NCBI GenBank assembly: GCA_023458315.1
Contig: JAEXAH010000021.1
Location: forward strand, 1 to 20,344
Reading direction: 5' to 3'
DNA: 20,344 bases
From: Pseudomonadota bacterium
Lineage (GTDB): Bacteria > Pseudomonadota > Alphaproteobacteria > Rhodospirillales > Magnetospirillaceae
The notes under the pieces were generated by a model that was given only the letters and a program-made list of their open reading frames with translations, did no database searches and was not told the origin of the DNA. Shown piece after piece: positions 7,222 to 14,334 of this stretch. A program made the translations under genes and the position numbers. The first letter of the stretch is position 1; every line of letters starts with the position of its first letter.

Positions 7222-8439
7222 ATGCCGTTTGTACGCAAGACATTGGGGGCGGCCGTGGCATTGGGACTGACGGCGGCCATCGCCGCGCCCGCCCATGCCG
7301 AATACGACCGCAAAAAGCTGGACAGCATCGCCGACACGGCGGCGAAATCCCTGTCCAGCCCGGATCAGGCCAAGGAACTGGCCACCCTGGTGACACCCGA
7401 AACCCTGGCGGTCTGGGTGCACTGGCTGTCCGACAAGGACACCATCGCCGGCCTGCTGGCCCAGACCGACCCGGCCAATCTGACCCGCTGGGTGCAGGTG
7501 ATGACCAACCCGGCGCTGGTGTCCAACATCCTGACCGCCGCCGATCCCAAGCTGGCGCAGGAATGGATTTCCGGCCTGTCCGACCCGCGCCTGATCGATT
7601 CCGTGCTGGCCCTGGGCGACCGCAAGGTGCTGGAGCGCTGGATCAAGGTGTTCACCAACCCGCAATTGATCAACCAATTGGTGCGACTGGGCGACCCGGC
7701 GCTGACCGGCCAGTGGGTGGCGTTGCTGAGCAACCCGCAACTGGTGGACGCCATCGTGGTGTGGGGCGACCCGAAATATTACAACGCGCTGCTGCTGACC
7801 CTGTCCGACCCCAAGCTGATCGCGCCGTTCGCCGACGCGGCCCAGGGCGAGCAATGGGCGGGGTGGCTGCGGACCGTCAGCGATCCGCGCCTGTTCCAGA
7901 CCTTCGCCAAGCTGGCCGACGACAAGGCCATCGCCGCCTATGCCCGCGCCTTCACCGATCCGCGCGTGGTCGATGCCAGCCTGCGGCTGGTCGAGCCCAG
8001 GCAATTGGAATCCTGGCTGCGCATCGCCACCGATCCCAAGCTGGTCAACGCCGCCCTGCGCTTCAACGACCCCAAGCTGTTCAGCGGCTGGATCACCGCC
8101 CTGACCAGCCCGCGCAGCATCGAGGCCATCACCCGCTTCAGCGACCCCAAGCTGATCAACCAATGGCTGCTGGCGCTGACCGACCGCAAGCTGATCGACA
8201 CCGCCCTGGGCTATGGCGACCCGAATTACCTGACGCCCTATCTGGACGCCCTGACCGAACCGCGGGTGCTGGACGCCCTGCTGCTGTCGGCCGATCCGCA
8301 ATACCTGGACGCCACCCTGCGCGCCGCCGCCACCGCGCTGCGGGCGGGCCGCGACGGCGCCGCCCAGGTGCACAAGGACACGGCCAAGGCCCAGAAGAAG
8401 ACCGGCGGGCCAGACAAAACCGGCGGGAAGGAGAAGTAA
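7222..8439 (+). CDS. Secreted 25-residue tandem-repeat (alpha-solenoid-like) protein 1
   Basis: The 405-residue protein has a Sec signal peptide (cleavage after AAPAHA, about residue 26). It then has twelve consecutive repeats of exactly 25 residues starting at 58, 83, 108, and so on to 333, with a decayed unit before and a partial one after. Each unit reads approximately DPxLxxxWhxxLTDPxLhxxxLxhg (h, hydrophobic). Asp-Pro marks two turns per unit, 13 and 12 residues apart, and Trp or Tyr recurs at unit position 8 (65, 90, 115, 140, 165, 215, 265, 290, 315). This suggests stacked short helix pairs forming a superhelix in the periplasm. The tail is Lys/Gly-rich. An AGGGGGAA ribosome binding site precedes the ATG. 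I know of no named family for it. It is the first gene of the cluster leading to SoxYZ and FccAB, so a sulfur-oxidation role is inferred from context only. Confidence 0.85.
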   Translation: MPFVRKTLGAAVALGLTAAIAAPAHAEYDRKKLDSIADTAAKSLSSPDQAKELATLVTPETLAVWVHWLSDKDTIAGLLAQTDPANLTRWVQVMTNPALVSNILTAADPKLAQEWISGLSDPRLIDSVLALGDRKVLERWIKVFTNPQLINQLVRLGDPALTGQWVALLSNPQLVDAIVVWGDPKYYNALLLTLSDPKLIAPFADAAQGEQWAGWLRTVSDPRLFQTFAKLADDKAIAAYARAFTDPRVVDASLRLVEPRQLESWLRIATDPKLVNAALRFNDPKLFSGWITALTSPRSIEAITRFSDPKLINQWLLALTDRKLIDTALGYGDPNYLTPYLDALTEPRVLDALLLSADPQYLDATLRAAATALRAGRDGAAQVHKDTAKAQKKTGGPDKTGGKEK

Positions 8440-8440
8440 C

Positions 8441-9094
8441 ATGCGCGCGCTGAAGATTCTGCCCCTGGCGGCCGCCCTGCTGCTGTCGGGCGCCGCCCAG
8501 GCCGCCGATCCCGCCAAGGACCCGGTGCCGGAAAAGCTGGGCTTCCCCTCGGCCTCGAAAAAGGCCCACCGCCCCAACACGGTGCTGGACCCCATCTCGC
8601 CCGAGGCGCGGACCAAGTTCGCGCAAAGCGCCTTTGCCGCCACGCCGCTGTCGTTGCGCGACCTGATCAACCTTTTGACCTACAAGGTGCCGGTCAAGGA
8701 CGGCGTATCCTATGACGACGTGGTGTCGTCCATGAAGGCGCGGGCCAACAAGCTGAATTTCAAGTTCGTCGGCTCGAACGCCATCCACAAGGACGTGGCC
8801 GCCATCTCGGGCCAGCCCGCCCGCAAGATCGAGGTGTTCAATTTCTGCGACGCCCAGGTGGCGCGCGAATTGCTCGATTACAGCCTGGAATTCGTCATCT
8901 TCCTGCCCTGCCGCGTCGCCGCCGTCGAGGATGCCGACGGCAAGCTGTGGCTGATGATGCTGGATTGGAACGTGAGCTGGCTGGACACCTCGCCCAATCC
9001 CGACCGCTTGCCCGAAGGGCTGCGCACCGCCGCCACCAAGCTGCGCGAAAGCCTGGCCGAGATCATCCGCGCCGGCGCGGACGGCGAACTCTGA
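8441..9094 (+). CDS. Secreted DUF302 domain protein
   Basis: The 217-residue protein has a Sec signal peptide ending SGAAQA (about residue 21) and a DUF302 domain at about 85-180. It is recognised by the GVSYDDVVSSMKARANKLNF helix and the diagnostic strand FLPCRVAAVEDADGKLWL (154-171). Two cysteines (Cys136 in FNFCDAQVA and Cys157 in FLPCRV) lie in the domain; whether they react with sulfur is unknown. DUF302 proteins recur in sulfur-oxidising organisms, but their biochemical role is not settled. The ATG lies 1 nt after the stop of repeat protein 1, and the next gene follows after 14 nt, so the three are one transcription unit. Confidence 0.85.
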   Translation: MRALKILPLAAALLLSGAAQAADPAKDPVPEKLGFPSASKKAHRPNTVLDPISPEARTKFAQSAFAATPLSLRDLINLLTYKVPVKDGVSYDDVVSSMKARANKLNFKFVGSNAIHKDVAAISGQPARKIEVFNFCDAQVARELLDYSLEFVIFLPCRVAAVEDADGKLWLMMLDWNVSWLDTSPNPDRLPEGLRTAATKLRESLAEIIRAGADGEL

Positions 9095-9108
9095 GGAAGG
9101 GACACGCC

Positions 9109-10068
9109 ATGCTGAGAAACATCCTGATCGCCTCGGCCGCCGTGGTCGCGCTGGGGCTGGGTTCGGCCCAGGCCGCCGAGCATCCGCTGGATGCCGGAAC
9201 CCTGAACCGCATCGTCGGCGAATTGTCGGCGGGCCAGGGCACCGCCATCGACCGCAAGCAGATCGAGGAATGGGCCGCCGCCCTGACCTCGCCCGCCGCG
9301 CTGAAAAGCGTGGTGGACAGCACGGACGGCGCCTATGTGGAGGCGTGGCTGCGCGCCGCCACCGACGGCAAGATCATCGACGCCACCCTGCGCGCCGCCG
9401 ATCCCAAGCTGCTGGAAGGCTGGCTGAAGGCCGTCACCGACCCGCGTTTGGTCGCCAGCCTGACCAAATTCGCCGATGCCAAGGTCATCACCGCCTGGCT
9501 GGACGGCGCCTTCTATCCGCCGCTGATCGAGGCGCTGGCCGGGGCACAGCCCGACGGCGGCCGCTTCGCGGGCTATGCCGATGCCCTGGTCAGCCCGGCG
9601 GCCATCAACCTGGGGCTGAAACTGTCCGACCCGGTGGTGGTGGACAAATGGGTGCGGGCCGTCACCGATGCGCGCTTCATCAACGCCATCGCCGCCTCGG
9701 CCCAGCCCAAGCTGATCAATGCCTGGGTCAAGGCGCTGACCGGCGACAAGGCCATCGCCGCCGGGACCGCCCTGGTGCAGCCCGCCGCCATCCAGCAATG
9801 GCTGATCGCCCTGACCGCCATCACCCAGGACCAGAACCTGCTGAAATACCTGGAACCGGAAACCCAGGCCGCCTGGGCGGCGTCGCTGGCCAATCCCAAG
9901 GTCATCGACAGCCTGACCAAGCTGGGCGACGCCCGAATCTCCGGGCGCTGGGTCCAGGCCCTGTCCGACCCGCAGGTGGTCACGTCGCTGGTGGCCAACG
10001 TCAAGCCGGACATCCTGATCGGCTTCATCCGTGCCCTGGCGGCGGTCAAGGAGGACGGCAAGCCGTGA
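9109..10068 (+). CDS. Secreted 25-residue tandem-repeat (alpha-solenoid-like) protein 2
   Basis: The 319-residue protein is a paralogue of the protein at 7222-8439. It has a Sec signal peptide (cleavage near GSAQA, residue 22) and ten repeats starting at residues 48, 73, 98, 123, 148, 174, 199, 224, 249 and 274, plus a partial unit at 299. The phase is exactly 25 except for one 26-residue unit. The clearest unit is DPKLLEGWLKAVTDP (98-112) with its second helix. Trp at unit position 8 recurs at 55, 80, 105, 130, 181, 206, 231, 256 and 281. Unlike protein 1 it lacks a long Lys-rich tail. A GAGGAAGGG ribosome binding site precedes the ATG. The stop overlaps the GTG start of soxY by 4 bp (GTGA), so its translation is coupled to SoxY. 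The function is unknown. Confidence 0.85.
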   Translation: MLRNILIASAAVVALGLGSAQAAEHPLDAGTLNRIVGELSAGQGTAIDRKQIEEWAAALTSPAALKSVVDSTDGAYVEAWLRAATDGKIIDATLRAADPKLLEGWLKAVTDPRLVASLTKFADAKVITAWLDGAFYPPLIEALAGAQPDGGRFAGYADALVSPAAINLGLKLSDPVVVDKWVRAVTDARFINAIAASAQPKLINAWVKALTGDKAIAAGTALVQPAAIQQWLIALTAITQDQNLLKYLEPETQAAWAASLANPKVIDSLTKLGDARISGRWVQALSDPQVVTSLVANVKPDILIGFIRALAAVKEDGKP

Positions 10069-10517
10069 CCTTCAGCCGTCGTCATCTGCTGAAGGCGGCG
10101 TTCGCCCTGACCCTGGCCGGTGTCACCCGCCGCGCCTGGGCCGGGGGCGAACGCAACGTCAACGCCTTCAACGGCCGCAGCGTCGAAAGCGCCCTGGGCG
10201 CCCTGGACCTGCCCACGGCCGAGGAAAGCACCCTGATCGACCTGGACGCCCCCGACGTGGCCGAGAACGGCGCCAACGTGCCGGTGGAAGTCACGGTGCG
10301 CATTCCCGGGGCCGAACGGGTGCTGGTGGTGGGCGAACGCAACGTCTTTCCGCTGCTGGCCGACACCCGCTTCGCCCCCGGCGTGCTGCCGTGGTTCGAG
10401 TTCAAGGTCAAGCTGGCCGAAACCTCGCACATCCGGGTCTACGTGGTGGCGGGCGACCGCCTGTACACCACGTCGCGCCAGGTGCGGGTGATCGTCGGCG
10501 GCTGCCTGCCGGGCTGA
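10065..10517 (+). CDS. soxY: SoxY-type sulfur carrier protein, Tat-exported
   Basis: The 150-residue protein starts at the GTG overlapping the previous stop. It has a twin-arginine signal (SRRHLLK at 4-10, hydrophobic region to about 26), the SoxY beta-sandwich core (LIDLDAPDVAENGANVPVEV, about 57-76) and a C-terminal swinging-arm cysteine, Cys147 in VGGCLPG. SoxY normally carries sulfur intermediates as a persulfide or thiosulfonate on this cysteine and works as a heterodimer with SoxZ, encoded next. The canonical ending is GGCGG. Here the glycines before Cys are kept, but Leu-Pro-Gly follows, which may alter arm flexibility or partner choice. The protein acts in the periplasm. Confidence 0.88.
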   Translation: MTFSRRHLLKAAFALTLAGVTRRAWAGGERNVNAFNGRSVESALGALDLPTAEESTLIDLDAPDVAENGANVPVEVTVRIPGAERVLVVGERNVFPLLADTRFAPGVLPWFEFKVKLAETSHIRVYVVAGDRLYTTSRQVRVIVGGCLPG

Positions 10518-10529
10518 GGAAGAACAGAG

Positions 10530-10844
10530 ATGGCCGACACCACCTTCCGCCTTCAGGCCAAGCGCGTCGCCGACGGCGCCGTGCTGGTCAAGGCGCTGAT
10601 CCGCCACCCCAACCACAACGGCCTGGGCCGCACCGCCGACGGCGAGCCGATCCCGCCCCATCATCTGACCGAGGTGGTGGTGGCGGTCAACGGCGAGCCG
10701 GTGGTGACGCTGCACACCGGATCGGGCATCGCCGCCAATCCGCTGCTGGGCTGGAAACTGACCGCCGCCGCCGGGGACCGCGTCTCGGTCGCGTGGCTGG
10801 ACAATCTGGACGAACGCGGCCGTGCCGAAACCACGGTCGTTTAA
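10530..10844 (+). CDS. soxZ: SoxZ, sulfur carrier partner of SoxY
   Basis: The 104-residue protein has the full SoxZ layout: a KALIRHPNHNGLGRTADGEP segment (22-41), PPHHLTEVVVAVNGEPVVTL (43-62), GSGIAANPLL (65-74) and the C-terminal beta strands ending ERGRAETTVV. It contains no cysteine, as expected for the non-carrier subunit. It has no signal peptide; SoxZ is normally co-exported with Tat-targeted SoxY. It follows soxY by 12 nt with a GGAAG ribosome binding site. Confidence 0.92.
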   Translation: MADTTFRLQAKRVADGAVLVKALIRHPNHNGLGRTADGEPIPPHHLTEVVVAVNGEPVVTLHTGSGIAANPLLGWKLTAAAGDRVSVAWLDNLDERGRAETTVV

Positions 10845-10860
10845 TTCACAGGAGGACCCA

Positions 10861-11169
10861 TTGCGCAAAATTCTCTTCGCCACCTTGGGCATCGCCCTGG
10901 CCGCCCCGGCCTTCGCCGCCGATCCGGCGTCGGTTTCCGGTTCCCCCGCGCTGCTGGCGGCCAATTGCGCCAATTGCCACGGCACCGACGGCCGCACCGA
11001 GCACGCCATCCCGCCGCTGGCCGGTCTGGCCAAGCCGCACCTGATCAACATTCTCAAGGAATACAAGGAGGGCAAGCGCGAGGCCACCATCATGCACCAG
11101 CTTGCCAAGGGCTATACCGATCAGGAGATCGAGGCGCTCTCCGATTATTTCTCGAAACAGAAGCGTTGA
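10861..11169 (+). CDS. Monoheme cytochrome c, probable FccA-type subunit of flavocytochrome c
   Basis: This 102-residue protein starts with TTG, chosen because a perfect AGGAGG lies 5 nt upstream and a clean Sec signal peptide follows (cleavage after APAFA, about residue 19). One heme site is present, CANCH at 36-40, with Met78 in EATIMHQLAKGY as the probable distal ligand. The MHQLAKGYTDQEI segment resembles cytochrome subunits of flavocytochrome c sulfide dehydrogenase (FccA/SoxE group). The flavoprotein subunit gene starts 13 nt downstream, so it most likely accepts electrons from sulfide oxidation by FccB and passes them to the respiratory chain. Its size matches monoheme rather than diheme FccA. 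Confidence 0.85.
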   Translation: MRKILFATLGIALAAPAFAADPASVSGSPALLAANCANCHGTDGRTEHAIPPLAGLAKPHLINILKEYKEGKREATIMHQLAKGYTDQEIEALSDYFSKQKR

Positions 11170-11182
11170 CGGAGGACCGACC

Positions 11183-12484
11183 ATGACCCTGTTCCATCCC
11201 ACCCGCCGTCAGTTGCTGCAAGGTCTGGGCGTGGCCGGTGCCGCCGGTCTGCTGCCCGCTCTGTCCTTCGCCGCCGACAAGCCCAAGGGCAAGGGAAAGA
11301 CCATCGCCCGCGTGGTGGTGGTCGGCGGCGGCTTCGGCGGCGCCACCGCCGCCAAGTATCTGCGCAAGCTGTCGGGCGGCACCATCGACGTCACCCTGAT
11401 CGAGCGGCGCAAGGACTTCATCTCGTGCCCGACCTCGAACGAAGTCATCGCCGGGCTGCGCGATTACAAGACCATCGTGCACGGCTATGACGGGCTCAGG
11501 AAGAATTGGGGCGTCAAGGTGGTGCACGCCGCCGTCACCGGCCTGGACGCCGAAAAGCGCGTGGTGCGCACCGACAAGGCGGGCACCTTCGCCTATGACA
11601 AGCTGATCCTGTCGCCCGGCATCGACCTGGATTTCGAAAAAGTCGCCGGATACGATGCCAAGGCCCAGGAAACCATCCTGCACGCCTGGAAGGCCGGGCC
11701 GCAGACGCTGGGCCTGCGCAAGCAACTGGAAGACCTGAAGGACGGCGGCGTTTATGCCCTGACCATCCCCAAGGCACCCTATCGTTGCCCGCCCGGCCCG
11801 TATGAGCGCGTCAGCCTGGTGGCCCATTACCTGAAGACCCACAAGCCCAAATCCAAGGTGCTGGTGCTGGACGCCAACGACAAGGTGCAGTCCAAGGAAA
11901 AGCTGTTCACCGGCGTGTGGACCAAGGATTACGCCGACATCCTGGAATACCGCCCCAACTGGAACGCGGTGGCGGTGGACGGCGCCAGCCGCACCGTGAC
12001 CAGCGAACTGGGCGACAAGGTGACGGCCGACGTGCTGAACATCCTGCCGCCGCAGCGCGCCGCCGACATCGCCTTCATCGCCGGTGTGGTCAACGTCAAC
12101 GGCCGCTGGTCGGACGTGGATTGGGTGACGCTGGCCTCGACCGCGCTGCCCGACGTGCACGTCATCGGCGACGCGTTGCAGGCGGCGCCGCTGATGCCGA
12201 AATCCGGCCACATGGCCAACCAGCACGGCAAGCTGGCGGCGGCGGCCATCGTCGACATCGTCAACGGCCGCACGCCGCAGCCGGGAATCATCGCCAATAC
12301 GTGCTATTCGGTGGTGGACGATGCGCGCGGCATCCATGTGGATTCCGTGCACCGCTACGACGCGGACAAGAAGACCCTGCTGGTGGTGCCCGGTTCCGGC
12401 GGCGTGTCCAAGGAACCGTCCGAGGCCGAGCTGCTGTTCGCCCATGCCTGGGCCGACACCATCTGGGCCGACAGCCTGACCTGA
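11183..12484 (+). CDS. fccB: Flavocytochrome c sulfide dehydrogenase, flavoprotein subunit (FccB/SoxF)
   Basis: The 433-residue protein has a twin-arginine signal peptide (TRRQLLQG at 7-14, hydrophobic region to about 31) and an FAD-binding Rossmann motif VVVVGGGFGGATAAKYL (44-60). CPTSNEV (82-88), YRCPPGPYERV (200-210) and NTCYSVV (372-378) are FCSD signatures. Cys202 and Cys374 correspond by position to the redox-active disulfide pair of known FccB. The C-terminal FCSD domain is complete. The enzyme oxidises sulfide in the periplasm to polysulfide or sulfur and passes electrons to the cytochrome encoded upstream. A GGAGGA ribosome binding site supports the ATG at 11183. The gene ends 10 nt before a strong intrinsic terminator. 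Confidence 0.93.
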   Translation: MTLFHPTRRQLLQGLGVAGAAGLLPALSFAADKPKGKGKTIARVVVVGGGFGGATAAKYLRKLSGGTIDVTLIERRKDFISCPTSNEVIAGLRDYKTIVHGYDGLRKNWGVKVVHAAVTGLDAEKRVVRTDKAGTFAYDKLILSPGIDLDFEKVAGYDAKAQETILHAWKAGPQTLGLRKQLEDLKDGGVYALTIPKAPYRCPPGPYERVSLVAHYLKTHKPKSKVLVLDANDKVQSKEKLFTGVWTKDYADILEYRPNWNAVAVDGASRTVTSELGDKVTADVLNILPPQRAADIAFIAGVVNVNGRWSDVDWVTLASTALPDVHVIGDALQAAPLMPKSGHMANQHGKLAAAAIVDIVNGRTPQPGIIANTCYSVVDDARGIHVDSVHRYDADKKTLLVVPGSGGVSKEPSEAELLFAHAWADTIWADSLT

Positions 12485-12493
12485 GGACGTCAT

Positions 12494-12525
12494 GGGGCGG
12501 GAAGCAATTCCCGCCCCGCTTTTTC
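12494..12525 (+). terminator. Intrinsic terminator after fccB
   Basis: A perfect 10-bp stem, GGGGCGGGAA/TTCCCGCCCC, with a GCAA loop is followed by GCTTTTTCC. It ends about 11 nt before the next ATG (12536). Genes downstream must therefore depend on read-through or on a promoter not identified here. Confidence 0.9.
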
Positions 12526-12535
12526 CAGGTGCACC

Positions 12536-12952
12536 ATGACCATCGACTGGATTTCCTTCACCCCCCTGCCCGCCCTGGCGGGCGGCCTGCTGATCGGCGG
12601 CGGTGCCGCCTTGTTGCTGTTGGCCACCGGGCGCATCGCCGGGATCAGCGGCATCCTGGCCAACGTCCATGGCGGCGAAGGCTGGCGCGCGGCCTTTCTG
12701 GCGGGACTGATCTGCCCCGCGCTGATCCTGACCCTGATCGGCCACGCCGACGGCTTCGCCCCGACCTTGTCGCTGGCCGAGTGGCCGCGCCTGACGGCGG
12801 CCGGGCTGCTGGTCGGCGTCGGCACCCGACTGGCCAACGGCTGCACCAGCGGTCACGGCATCTGCGGCCTGGCGCGGCTGTCGCCGCGGTCGCTGGTGGC
12901 GGTGCCGCTGTTCATGCTGAGCGCCATGGCGGTGGCGGCGGTGACGCCATGA
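12536..12952 (+). CDS. YeeE/YedE-family sulfur transport protein, N-terminal half-type
   Basis: The 138-residue membrane protein has about four hydrophobic helices (near 12-35, 50-66, 83-100 and 117-137). The YeeE/YedE signature NGCTSGHGICGLARLSPRS (100-118) includes the conserved Cys102 and Cys109. In the TsuA thiosulfate transporter, cysteines of this type line the path for thiosulfate. Here the family is split over two adjacent genes, each covering one half of the full-length protein, an arrangement common in proteobacteria. The ribosome binding site is weak (CCAGGTG). Its stop overlaps the start of the second half by 4 bp. The exact substrate (thiosulfate or another sulfur species) is inferred. 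Confidence 0.88.
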   Translation: MTIDWISFTPLPALAGGLLIGGGAALLLLATGRIAGISGILANVHGGEGWRAAFLAGLICPALILTLIGHADGFAPTLSLAEWPRLTAAGLLVGVGTRLANGCTSGHGICGLARLSPRSLVAVPLFMLSAMAVAAVTP

Positions 12953-13356
12953 CCGCCGCCTTTGCCGCGGGCCTGCTGTTCGGCGCCGGACTGATCCTGG
13001 GCGGCATGAGCCGCCCGGACAAGGTGCTGGGCTTTCTCCACATCCTGGACCGCTGGGACCCGTCGCTGGCCGTGGTCATGGCCGGGGCGCTGGCGGTGAC
13101 GGTGCCCGCCTTCGCCTGGGCGCGGCGATGTGGCCGCACCCTGGGCGGCGCACCGCTGGACCTGCCCGTGGGCCGCGCCGTCGATCGCCGCCTGATCGGC
13201 GGCAGCATCCTGTTCGGCCTGGGCTGGGGACTGGTCGGGCTGTGCCCCGGCCCGGCCGTGCTGAGCCTGGGGTTCGCCTCGGCGCCCGGGCTGGTGTTCG
13301 TGGCGGCGCTGGTGGCCGGGCAATGGCTGGCGGCACGGATCGGAGAAAGATCATGA
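12949..13356 (+). CDS. YeeE/YedE-family sulfur transport protein, C-terminal half-type
   Basis: The 135-residue membrane protein is the partner of the preceding gene. It starts MTAAFAAGLLFGAGLILGGM and carries the second-half signature GLGWGLVGLCPGPAV with its conserved cysteine. The family motif GMSRPDKVLGFLHI follows the first helix. There are about four hydrophobic segments. The ATG overlaps the preceding stop (ATGA), and the stop overlaps the cysteine synthase ATG in the same way. Coupled translation of both halves and the biosynthetic enzyme is therefore likely. Confidence 0.88.
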   Translation: MTAAFAAGLLFGAGLILGGMSRPDKVLGFLHILDRWDPSLAVVMAGALAVTVPAFAWARRCGRTLGGAPLDLPVGRAVDRRLIGGSILFGLGWGLVGLCPGPAVLSLGFASAPGLVFVAALVAGQWLAARIGERS

Positions 13357-14333
13357 CCACCGCCATGCCGGGACGCCGGTCGCTGCATGCCGGGCGCGGA
13401 CGCGTCTATGCCGACATCACCCAGACCGTGGGCGACACGCCGCTGGTGCGCGTCAACCGTCTGGCCGACGAGGCCGGGGCCAAGGCCACCCTGTTGGCCA
13501 AGCTGGAATTCTTCAACCCGTTGGCGTCGGTCAAGGACCGCATCGGCCTGGCCATGGTCGAGGCCGCCGAGGCCGAGGGCCGCATCCACCCCGGCCGCAC
13601 GGTGCTGGTCGAGCCGACCTCGGGCAATACCGGCATCGCGCTGGCCTTCGTGGCGGCGGTCAAGGGCTATCGGCTGATCCTGACCATGCCGGAAAGCATG
13701 TCGCTGGAACGGCGCAAGATGCTGTTGCTGCTGGGCGCCGAGATCGAACTGACCCCGGCGGCCCAGGGCATGTCCGGCGCGCTTCAGCGGGCCGAGGAAC
13801 TGACCCGCACCCTGCCCGACGCCTTCATGTTGCAGCAATTCCACAACGCCGCCAATCCGCGCGCCCACCGCGACGGCACCGCCGCCGAGATCTGGAACGA
13901 CACCGGCGGCGCCGTGGACGTGGTGGTGGCGGGTGTCGGCACCGGCGGCACCCTGGGCGGCATCGCCGGGGCCTTGCGCGCCCTCAAGCCGGACGTGCGC
14001 ATCATCGCCGTCGAGCCCGAGGCCAGCCCGGTTCTGTCGGGCGGCGTGCCGGGGCGCCACAAGATCGAAGGCATCGGCGCCGGATTCATTCCGCCGCTGC
14101 TGGATCTGGACGCGGTGGACGAGGTGTTGACCATCTCGAACGACACCGCCTTCGCCACGGCGCGGGCGGCGGCACGCCAGGAGGGCCTGCCCATCGGCAT
14201 CTCGTCGGGGGCCGCCCTGGCGGCGGCGCTGGAAGTGGCGGCACGGCCGGACATGGCGGGCAAGACCATCGTCGTGCTGATCCCGTCCTTCGCCGAGCGT
14301 TACCTGACCACCGAATTGTTCGAGGGCTTGTAG
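13353..14333 (+). CDS. Cysteine synthase (O-acetylserine sulfhydrylase, CysK type)
   Basis: The 326-residue fold-type-II PLP enzyme begins, after a short N-terminal extension, at DITQTVGDTPLVRVNRL (21-37). The PLP lysine is Lys61 in NPLASVKDR (55-63), the substrate loop is PTSGNTG (88-94), and GVGTGGTLGGI and IEGIGAGFIPPLL are present. It makes cysteine from O-acetylserine and sulfide. CysM-type enzymes can use thiosulfate, but the active-site sequence here looks CysK-like. It overlaps the second YeeE/YedE gene by 4 bp, which suggests it assimilates the imported sulfur. It lacks the CBS domains of the paralogue at 5043-6407. The stop lies 1 nt from the end of a convergent gene. Confidence 0.9.
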   Translation: MTTAMPGRRSLHAGRGRVYADITQTVGDTPLVRVNRLADEAGAKATLLAKLEFFNPLASVKDRIGLAMVEAAEAEGRIHPGRTVLVEPTSGNTGIALAFVAAVKGYRLILTMPESMSLERRKMLLLLGAEIELTPAAQGMSGALQRAEELTRTLPDAFMLQQFHNAANPRAHRDGTAAEIWNDTGGAVDVVVAGVGTGGTLGGIAGALRALKPDVRIIAVEPEASPVLSGGVPGRHKIEGIGAGFIPPLLDLDAVDEVLTISNDTAFATARAAARQEGLPIGISSGAALAAALEVAARPDMAGKTIVVLIPSFAERYLTTELFEGL

Positions 14334-14334
14334 G

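Noticed and set aside
7222..8439. 75-bp periodic DNA repeats as a possible CRISPR or satellite array
   Set aside because: The periodicity is at protein level (25 codons), units are strongly diverged in DNA, and the reading frame is uninterrupted.
7177..8670. 497-residue minus-strand frame opposite repeat protein 1
   Set aside because: Its apparent repeats mirror the 75-bp DNA periodicity of the real gene; the plus strand has the signal peptide, ribosome binding site and helical pattern.
9573..12856. Long minus-strand frames opposite soxY, soxZ, fccA, fccB and yeeE
   Set aside because: They are shadows of genes with clear motifs and overlapping starts and stops on the plus strand.
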